Made by a program: the position numbers and the translations under genes
The notes under the pieces: model-generated
What the model was told of the DNA's origin: nothing
Database searches by the model: none
The model's input: only the letters and a program-made list of their open reading frames with translations
Assembly: GCA_963709075.1 (NCBI GenBank)
Contig: CAVPUY010000016.1
Span: forward strand, 1 to 64,000
DNA from: Palsa-506 sp963709075
Lineage (GTDB): Bacteria; Actinomycetota; Actinomycetes; Streptosporangiales; Streptosporangiaceae
Length of the DNA stretch: 64,000 nucleotides
Direction: 5' to 3'
Shown here: positions 9,248-16,117 of the stretch, one piece after another
Numbering within the stretch: the first letter of the stretch is position 1
How the letters are laid out: each line of letters opens with the position of its first letter

Positions 9248-11945
9248 GTGGAGCTGCCAACGGGGACGGTCACGCTGCTTTTCAGCGACGTGGAGGGCTC
9301 CACCAGGCTGCTCGCGGCACTCGGCGACTCCTACGGCGAGGTGCTGTCCACGCACCGCAGGCTGCTCCGCGAGGTGTTCGGCCGGCATCACGGCGCCGAG
9401 CTCGGCACCGAGGGCGACAGCTTCTTCCTCGCGTTCGGGTCGGCGCTGGACGCGGCGGCCGCGTGCGCTGACGGCCAGCGCGCCCTCGCCGCCCACGGCT
9501 GGCCGCTTGACCTGCAGCCGCAGGTCCGGATGGGCCTGCATACCGGCGAGCCCGCCCGGCACGAGGACGGCTACGTCGGCATGGACGTCCACCGGGCCGC
9601 GCGGATCGCCGCTTCCGCGCACGGCGGCCAGGTGGTGATGTCCGACGCGACCCGGCAGCTGATCGCCGGCCTGGCCGGATCTGGGCTGGCAGGATCTGGG
9701 CTGGCACCGGCTGAAGGACATCGCCGAGCCTGAGCACCTGTACCAGCTGCTGATTCCCGGCCTGCGATCTTCGTTCCCGCCGCTGCGGAGCCTGGGGAAC
9801 CGCAGCAGCCTGCCGCAGCCGGCCACGCCGTTCATCGGCCGCGCCGGGGAGCTGCGAGACGTCGGCGAGCTGCTTTCCGGGGCGGCGACCGCGCGGCTGG
9901 TCACCGTGACCGGCCCGGGCGGGGTGGGGAAGTCCCGGCTGGCGCTCGCCGCTGCCGCCGCGGCGGGTGACCGGTTCCCCGACGGGGTGTACTTCGTGCC
10001 GCTGGCGCCGGTGACCGAGCCTGCCGTTATGTGGACGACGATCGCCGAGGCGCTTGGCGTCACCGGCGACGGGCGCTCGCCGCCGACGTTCTTCGAGCAC
10101 ATCGCGCACCGTGCGGCGCTGCTCGTGCTCGACAACCTGGAGCAGCTGCCCGGAGCCGGGGGCGTGGTGGCCGAGCTGATCGGCGTGGCGCCGCGGATCA
10201 CCGTGCTGGCGACCTCCCGGCGGCCGCTGCACGTGCCCGGCGAGCACGAGTACCCGGTCCGCCCGCTGCCGGTACCGCGCTCGCCCGCGGCTGGCCCGCA
10301 TCCGGGGGACGGCCAGCCGGCCGCCAGCCCGTCGCCAGGGAGCGGCCAGCAGCCGGAAGCCGGCCCGGCACCTGGCGGCGCGGTAGAGCTCTTCGTCGAG
10401 TACGCCCGGATGGCCCGGCCGGGCTTCACGCTCAGCCAGGCCAACGCCGCGGACGTGATCGCGATCTGCGGCCGGCTGGACGGGCTTCCGCTCGCGCTCG
10501 AGCTCGCCGCCGCCCGGATCCGGCTGCTCAGCCCGAAGGCGCTGCTCGGGCGTCTTGACCGCAGTCTCGAGTTCGAGGCAGGCAGCGCCGGCCGGCCAGG
10601 CCGCCAGCGGACCCTGCGAGACACAGTGGCCTGGAGTTATGACCTGCTCAGCCCGGCGATGCAGGCATTCTTCCGGCGGATGGGCGCGTTCTCCGGCGGC
10701 GCTGATCTCGACGCCGTGGCCGCGGTGGCGGCCGGCCGCGCCGATGCCCTGGACAGCGTGGCGGAGCTCGCCGACGCCGGCCTGCTGACGGTAACGGACG
10801 GCCAGGACGGCGAGCCCCGTGCCGGGATGCTGCAGACGGTGCGCGCGTTCGCGCTGGACCGGCTGGCCGCCGCTGGTGAGTTCGATGACGTCCGCAGCGC
10901 CCATACGTCGTGCTACGGCAGCCTCGCCGAAGTACTGACGCCGCAACTGCAGGGACCGCGGCCGCTGGCCGCAAGGGACCGGCTCGAGGCGGAACTCGAG
11001 AACGTGCGGGTGGCGCTCGGCTGGTGCCTGGAGCCCGGCCCTGATGGCCCGCCGCCGCGCCACCGGGTGACGCTCGGGCTCCGGCTTTGCCAGGCGATGA
11101 GCTGGTTCTGGTACGCATTCGGCTACACCGGCGAGGGCCGTCGCTGGCTACGCCGCGCCGTCGCCGTCGCGTCCGCCGACGGCGGCCGCGAGCTGGCCAC
11201 CGCGCTGCACGGGCTGGCCGTCCTGCTGCTGCAGCAGGGCGAGACCGCCGAGGCCAGGGACGGGCTGACGGCTTGCCTGGAGATCTGGCGCCGGGAGGAT
11301 GATCGCAGCAGGATCGCGTTGGAGCTGTGCAGCCTGGGAGTGGCGCACTGGACGCTCGGCGACCTGGGCACAGGCCGGGCGATGCTGCGCGAGAGCATCG
11401 AGATCGCCAGGCAGATCGGTGACGAGAGCAGGCAGTCGAACGCAATGTCCAACCTCGGGGCGTTCGAGATCGGCGCGGGCAATGTGCAGCAGGCGATCGA
11501 CCTGCTTGAGCAGGCGCTGGCGATCGACGAGCGGCTCGGCAACGTCTGGGGCTGCGCCGTCATCCAGGCCAATCTCGCCGCCGCGATGCTCCGGGCCGGG
11601 CGGCCTGACGACGCGTATGCCTCGCTGGCCGCCAAGGCGGCCGGCATCATCGGGCTCGGTGACATCGAGCTCACCATCGACATCGTCGAGCTGTTCGCCG
11701 GCGTTTTCGCGCTGCGCGGCGACGCCGATCGGGCGGCCAGGCTGGCCGGCACGGCGGAGGCCCTGCGCGAGCAGGCCGGGATGCCGATCCGCGGCCCGGA
11801 CGCCGAGTTGCTCGAGGGGTACCTGGCGGCGGCCCGCGGCAGGCTCAGCGCGCAGGCGTGGGACGAGCAGCACCGCGCCGGGCGCGGCTGCAGCGCGGAG
11901 GATGCCCTGGCCGACGTGCTGGCGGACGCCGGAGCCGCCCGCTAG
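9248..11945 (+). CDS. Class III adenylate/guanylate cyclase fused to NB-ARC ATPase and TPR (one frameshift)
   Basis: About 898 residues. Residues 1-165 are a cyclase homology domain with TVTLLFSDVEGSTRLL (metal Asp14), GTEGDSFFLAF (Asp57) and RMGLHTGEP...GYVGMDVHRAARIA. An NB-ARC/AAA module with P-loop GPGGVGKSRLAL and LLVLDNLEQL follows, then winged-helix and tetratricopeptide repeats to the end. This resembles mycobacterial cyclase-ATPase regulators such as Rv1358 and Rv2488c, but no C-terminal LuxR helix-turn-helix is seen. The frame shifts near 9677: one extra G in ctggccggatctg. Repaired, it reads DLGWQDLGWHRLKDI, which contains a 15-bp tandem duplication. Predicted to make cAMP or cGMP in response to a signal read by the TPR part; catalytic residues look present, activity is inferred. 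Confidence 0.8.
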
Positions 11946-11969
11946 CGGCCAGACCGCCGGAGCCGCTCG

Positions 11970-13319
11970 CTAGCCGCGCTGCGCGGCGATGAGGTCGCGG
12001 TACCAGCCGAATGATGCCTTCGGCGTACGCCGAAGGGTGCCGAAGTCGACATGCACCAGGCCGAACCGCTGGTTGTAGCCCTCGGCCCACTCGAAGTTGT
12101 CGATCAGCGACCAGGTCAGGTAGCCGCGCACGTCGACGCCGGCCGTGATTGCCTCGTGCAGCGCCCGGAGATGGCCGTCCAGGTACCTGATCCGCGGCTG
12201 GTCGTCGACGGTCCCGTCACCGGCCACGGTGTCAGCCACCGAGCAGCCGTTCTCGGTGATCCAGACCGGCGGCAGCGCCTGGCCGTACCTATCCCGCAGG
12301 AGCAGCAGGATCTCGGTCAGCCCGGCCGGGACGACCGGCCAGCCGAACGCGGTCACCGGATAGCCGGGCACCGGTTCCAGCCGGAACGGCAAGGCCGAGT
12401 CCGGCAGCGCTGACAGCCGGGTCGGGGCGTAGTAGTTCACCCCGAGCGCGTCGACGGGCGCGGAGATCAGCGCCAGGTCCCCGTCCCGCACGCAGTCGAG
12501 ACCCGCGCTGCCGATCCCGAAGGCGGACAGGTCCGGGTAGCCGCCGAGCAGCACCGGATCGGTGAACAGCCGGTTGTGCAGCACGTCGTAGGCACGGGCC
12601 GCGGCCAGGTCGGCGGCAGCGTGGCTGGCGGGCCAGGCCGGGGTGTAGTTGTTGGTGATCGTGACCTGCCGTGCGCCGGCCGACCGGAGCGCCGCGCTGG
12701 CCAGGCCATGCCCGAGCAGCTGGTGGTGCGCGGCAGGCAGCGCCCCGAGCAGCAGCGCCTTGCCCGGCGCGTGCCTGCCGAGCGCGTAGCCGTTGGCCAT
12801 CACGACGAACGGCTCGTTCAGCGTTATCCAGAGCGGTATCCGGTCGGCGAGCCGCTCCGCGGCCAGCGCCGCGTAGTCGGCGAAGCGGTAGGCGGTATCC
12901 CTGGCCAGCCAGCCGCCCTGGTCCTCCAGCGGCTGCGGCAGGTCCCAGTGGAACAGCGTGGGCACCGGCGTGATACCGCGGGCGAGCAGCGCGTCGGCCA
13001 GCCGGTCGTAGAAGTCGAGGCCGCGATCGTTGGCAGCGCCGCGCCCCGTCGGCTGGACGCGCGGCCACGCGATAGAGAACCGGTACGCGCTGATGCCAAG
13101 CCGGCTCATCAGCTCGACGTCCTCCGGCCAGCGATGGTAATGATCGGCGGCGACGTCACCGGTGTGGCCGTCCCTGACCGCGCCGGGCTGGCGGCAGAAC
13201 GTGTCCCAGACCGAGTCGCCCCGGCCGTCCGCGCCGGCGGCGCCCTCGATCTGGTAGGCGGCAGTGGCCACGCCCCACGCGAAGCCAGCCGGGAACCGCG
13301 GCATCGGGAGTTCGCTCAC
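11970..13319 (-). CDS. Family 1 glycoside hydrolase, beta-glucosidase
   Basis: 449 residues, normal length for GH1. The N-terminal signature FPAGFAWGVATAAYQIEG is present, the acid/base Glu169 sits in WITLNEPF, and the nucleophile Glu356 in VWITENG. The conserved FHWDLPQPL and the C-terminal GYLTWSLIDNFEWAEGY glycone-binding loop are complete. It hydrolyses beta-glucosides or beta-galactosides by retention; lack of a signal peptide suggests cytoplasmic use of imported disaccharides. It starts at GTG 13319 with no clear ribosome site; ATG 13304 is the alternative. An 8-bp inverted repeat lies about 30 bp upstream, a likely repressor site. No sugar transporter or LacI gene is adjacent. Confidence 0.93.
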   Translation of the reverse strand: MSELPMPRFPAGFAWGVATAAYQIEGAAGADGRGDSVWDTFCRQPGAVRDGHTGDVAADHYHRWPEDVELMSRLGISAYRFSIAWPRVQPTGRGAANDRGLDFYDRLADALLARGITPVPTLFHWDLPQPLEDQGGWLARDTAYRFADYAALAAERLADRIPLWITLNEPFVVMANGYALGRHAPGKALLLGALPAAHHQLLGHGLASAALRSAGARQVTITNNYTPAWPASHAAADLAAARAYDVLHNRLFTDPVLLGGYPDLSAFGIGSAGLDCVRDGDLALISAPVDALGVNYYAPTRLSALPDSALPFRLEPVPGYPVTAFGWPVVPAGLTEILLLLRDRYGQALPPVWITENGCSVADTVAGDGTVDDQPRIRYLDGHLRALHEAITAGVDVRGYLTWSLIDNFEWAEGYNQRFGLVHVDFGTLRRTPKASFGWYRDLIAAQRG

Positions 13320-13349
13320 CCGGCGATCGTATGCCCCGCGCAGCGCAAC

Positions 13350-13372
13350 CCGTTGAATACGGCGTTCAACGG
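13350..13372. promoter_or_regulatory. Candidate operator, CCGTTGAA-N7-TTCAACGG
   Basis: A perfect 8-bp inverted repeat with a 7-bp spacer (tacggcg) sits in the divergent gap between the GH1 gene (start 13319) and the GNAT gene (start 13438). The size and symmetry fit a LacI- or TetR/GntR-type repressor site. GH1 genes are commonly sugar-repressed, so control of the glycosidase is the natural guess; the regulator is not in the window. Confidence 0.45.
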
Positions 13373-13425
13373 CATAGAACCCGCTGAACTCCAGATCGAA
13401 CGGGTTGGCGGGCGCGGCCGGCGGC

Positions 13426-13431
13426 TAGCCT
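13426..13431 (+). promoter_or_regulatory. -10 element TAGCCT for leaderless GNAT gene
   Basis: TAGCCT lies six bases before the ATG at 13438 and there is no Shine-Dalgarno sequence between. The same hexamer precedes cysS at a similar distance. Confidence 0.4.
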
Positions 13432-13437
13432 CGGGGG

Positions 13438-13959
13438 ATGGCCGACGCTGGGTTCGTTCCTGCCGATTTCGTCGTCCCGGCCGAGCTGATCGCGCCGCCG
13501 TTCCGGCTTGAGCCGCTGGGACCGCAGCACAATGCCGCGGACTACGCCGCCTGGATGTCCAGCGTCGAGCACATCAGCGCCACCCCCGGTTTCGTCGGCC
13601 GGGACTGGCCCGACCCGGCGATGTCGCTGGCGGATAACCTCGCCGACCTGCGGCGGCACGCTGACGACTTCGCCCGGCGGGCCGGCTTCACCTACACCGT
13701 GCTCGAGGCCGCCAGCGGCGAGATCATCGGCTGCGTCTACATCTACCCGGCCCGCGACCCGGAGCACGATGCCAGGGTCCGCTCGTGGGTCCGGGCTGAC
13801 CGGGCCAGCCTGGACGTACTCCTCTACCAGGCGGTCAGCGCGTGGCTGGCAGCCGCCTGGCCGTTCCGCGCGATCAGCTACCAGCCGCGCGGCCCGGCGT
13901 CAGGCGGGGCTCGCGCCGTCGGCCACGGCGGCGTCGACCTCGGCCCGGCGGGCGGCTAG
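13438..13959 (+). CDS. GNAT-family N-acetyltransferase-like protein
   Basis: 173 residues. The body (FRLEPLGPQHNAADYAAWMSS... FTYTVLEAASGEIIGCVYIYP) follows the GNAT fold with the central strand GEIIGCVYIYP before the acetyl-CoA loop. The classic R/Q-x-x-G-x-G/A loop is replaced by RDPEHDARVRSWVRAD, as in a known actinobacterial subgroup. The conserved part ends near AWPFRAISYQPR (about residue 148). The last 25 residues are Gly/Ala-rich and overlap the 3' end of the opposite gene by 60 bp, so the true end may be earlier and a stop lost to an indel. The substrate is unknown. Confidence 0.7.
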   Translation: MADAGFVPADFVVPAELIAPPFRLEPLGPQHNAADYAAWMSSVEHISATPGFVGRDWPDPAMSLADNLADLRRHADDFARRAGFTYTVLEAASGEIIGCVYIYPARDPEHDARVRSWVRADRASLDVLLYQAVSAWLAAAWPFRAISYQPRGPASGGARAVGHGGVDLGPAGG

Positions 13960-15009
13960 CTCGGCCGCGTACTTCTCCTCGTCGACCCGCTCGGCGATCT
14001 CCTCGTCGTCCCGCATCAGCGCCTCGAGGTCGGTCTTCGCGGCGTCGATGACGCCCAGGTCGGTGTAGGCGTGCCGGACCTTCGGCCCCCACAGCCCGAT
14101 GTCCTTGACGCACGGCACGATCCTGGAGAACAGCAGGGTCCTGAATGCCTGCTGGACTGGCGAGTTCTCGGTGAACTCCAGGCACTCGGCGACGTCGAAG
14201 CCGAGCCGCTCCCACACCTCCTGGGCCCGGAACCGGTTGCGCATCAGGTAGCAGCCCTCGACGATGAACTCCTCCCGGTCCGCGCGCTCGGCGTCGGTGA
14301 GCTCGGCGTAATAGTCGCGCAGAGCCAGCCGCCCGAACGCGACGTGCCGTGCCTCGTCCTGCATCACGTACGCGAGCAGCTGCCTGGCCAGGGCATTGTT
14401 CGCCAGGTCGCGGTGCACGCCGAACGCCGCCAGCGCGAGGCCCTCGATCAGCACCTGCATGCCGAGGTAGGGCATGTCCCAGCGGGAATCGCTGAGCGCG
14501 TCGGCCAGCAGCTTCGCCAGGTCCGGGTTGACCGGGTAGTACAAGCCGATCTTCTCGCGCATGAACCGGGCGAACAGCTCGACATGCCTGGCCTCGTCCA
14601 TTGCCTGGGTGGCGGCATAGAACTTCGAGTCCATGTCCGGCACGGACTCCACGATGCGCGCCGCCACGGTCAGCGCGCCTTGCTCGCCGTGCAGGAACTG
14701 GCTGAACAGCCAGGCCGACAGGTGATGACCGAGCTCGTCGCGCTCGGACTGGGACAGCAGGTCCCATTGCCGGGAGCCGTAGATCGGGCAGAGCTCGTCG
14801 CCCTGCTCAAGCACGTTGGCCGGGTCCACCGGGATTGCCCAGTCGATCCGCTTGGCCGCGTCCCATTGCTTGTCCTTGCCGCGCTGGTACAGGTCAAGAA
14901 GGCGGGTCCGGCCGCTGTCGTAGTCCCAGTTGAACCGGGTGGCGCCGGAGGCCGGCACATCCCAGGTGCCGGGCGGCACGGGGGTGGTGTAGTGGTCATA
15001 GGTGCTCAC
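13900..15009 (-). CDS. Ferritin-like (R2-type) diiron protein
   Basis: 369 residues from GTG 15009, chosen over TTG 15033 because GGGAG lies five bases upstream. The diiron ligand pattern of R2-like oxygenases is complete: Glu109 in HGEQGAL, Glu139/His142 in MDEARH, Glu189 in LIEGLAL and Glu219/His222 in MQDEARH. The family is related to ribonucleotide reductase small subunits and to N-oxygenases, but the length and ends differ from NrdB. It probably activates O2 for a small-molecule oxidation. No reductase or biosynthetic partner is adjacent, so the substrate cannot be named. Start and stop context suggest a single-gene unit. Its 3' end overlaps the convergent GNAT gene. Confidence 0.8.
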   Translation of the reverse strand: MSTYDHYTTPVPPGTWDVPASGATRFNWDYDSGRTRLLDLYQRGKDKQWDAAKRIDWAIPVDPANVLEQGDELCPIYGSRQWDLLSQSERDELGHHLSAWLFSQFLHGEQGALTVAARIVESVPDMDSKFYAATQAMDEARHVELFARFMREKIGLYYPVNPDLAKLLADALSDSRWDMPYLGMQVLIEGLALAAFGVHRDLANNALARQLLAYVMQDEARHVAFGRLALRDYYAELTDAERADREEFIVEGCYLMRNRFRAQEVWERLGFDVAECLEFTENSPVQQAFRTLLFSRIVPCVKDIGLWGPKVRHAYTDLGVIDAAKTDLEALMRDDEEIAERVDEEKYAAELAARRAEVDAAVADGASPA

Positions 15010-15098
15010 GGCGGCTCCCGGATTCCTCGGCAATGGCGGCTAGCTCCTTGCTACTCAGTAGCTTCCGTGCGCGCAAGGGGGCTGCCGCCCCTGCCAAC

Positions 15099-15156
15099 GT
15101 GGTGGATCGCGCGATCGCGCACCTTGGGTGGTGTGCGATCGCGCGATCCACCACCT
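15099..15156. repeat. Palindromic dispersed repeat, copy A
   Basis: A long hairpin: gtggtggatcgcgcgatcg at 15099-15117 pairs with cgatcgcgcgatccaccac at 15136-15154, around a short loop. The right arm plus flank (15130-15156) is identical over 27 bases to 56347-56373, also in an intergenic gap. It lies just behind the CDF stop codon and may terminate that transcript. Confidence 0.65.
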
Positions 15157-15162
15157 GCGGTG

Positions 15163-16117
15163 CTAGCTGTGCATCGGGTCTTCATGGTCGGCGTGACCGG
15201 CGAGTTCCAGCTGGAACGTGGAGTGCTCCACGTCGAAGTGCCCGCGCAGGCAGTCCTGCAGCCGGTCGAGCATCGCCCCGCTGCGGCCGTCGCAGAGGAT
15301 GTCCGCGTCCACGACCACGTGCGCGGAAAGCACGGGCAGACCCGATGTGATGGTCCAGGCGTGCAGTTCGTGCACGCCGCGGACGCCGCCGAGTTCCGTC
15401 ATGTGGCGGCGGACCTCGGTCAGGTCCATGCCCCGCGGGCTCGCCTCGAGCAGCACGTCGATGACCTCTCGCAAGCAGCCGCCAGGTCCGCGGCAGGATC
15501 AGCGCCGCCACCGCGATCGAGGCGATCGGGTCGACCCGGTTGAAGCCGGTGACGGCGATCACGATCCCGGTGACGATGACGGCCATGGCGCCGAGGGCGT
15601 CCGACGCCACCTCCAGGAAGGCGCCGCGCACGTTGAGGCTCTCCGCCTGGCCGCGGCGCAGCAGCAGCAGCGAGACGCCGTTGGCGGCGAGCGCGATGAC
15701 ACCGAACACCACCACGAGCCCGCTTTCGACGGCCGGCGGCGACATCAGCCGCTGGATGGCCACCGCGAAGATAACCGCGGCCATGCCGAAGAGCAGCACC
15801 GCGTTCACCATCGCCGCCAGGATCTCGGCGCGCGCATTGCCGAAGGTACGCCGGGCGGTGGCCGGCCTGGCGGCGAAGTAGGCGGCCAGCAAGGACAGCC
15901 CGATGCCCGTAACGTCCGCGGCCATGTGCGCCGCGTCGGCAAGCAGCACAAGCGAGCCGGTGATGAAGCCGCCGGCGACCTCGGCCACTGCGATCAGCGC
16001 AGTCAGGCCAAGCACGGCGGTGAGCGCGCCGCGGTGCCGTCCGGTCGCGGTCAGCCCGTGCCCGTGCGAGTGCCCGTGCCCGGTCGGCCCGGGCGCTGGT
16101 TTGCCCTGCGGTGTCAT
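15163..16117 (-). CDS. Cation diffusion facilitator, Zn/Co/Cd efflux (one frameshift)
   Basis: About 317 residues after repair. A His-rich N-terminus (GHGHSHGHG) is followed by six membrane helices with the CDF metal motifs: LLADAAHMAADVTG in helix 2 and VASDALGAMAVIVTG in helix 5 (HxxxD/DxxxD type). The cytoplasmic ferredoxin-like C-terminal domain runs from REVIDVLLEASP to FQLELAGHADHEDP. The frame shifts near 15475 between TWRLL and REVID; one extra base explains it. CzcD/ZitB-type antiporters export Zn2+, Co2+ or Cd2+. The start ATG overlaps the stop of the KimA-like permease (ATGA), so the two are co-transcribed. Confidence 0.82.

Noticed and set aside
14071..15543. Open frame of 490 codons on the + strand
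   Set aside because: Lies opposite the diiron protein with its complete ligand set; no recognisable motif in the frame.
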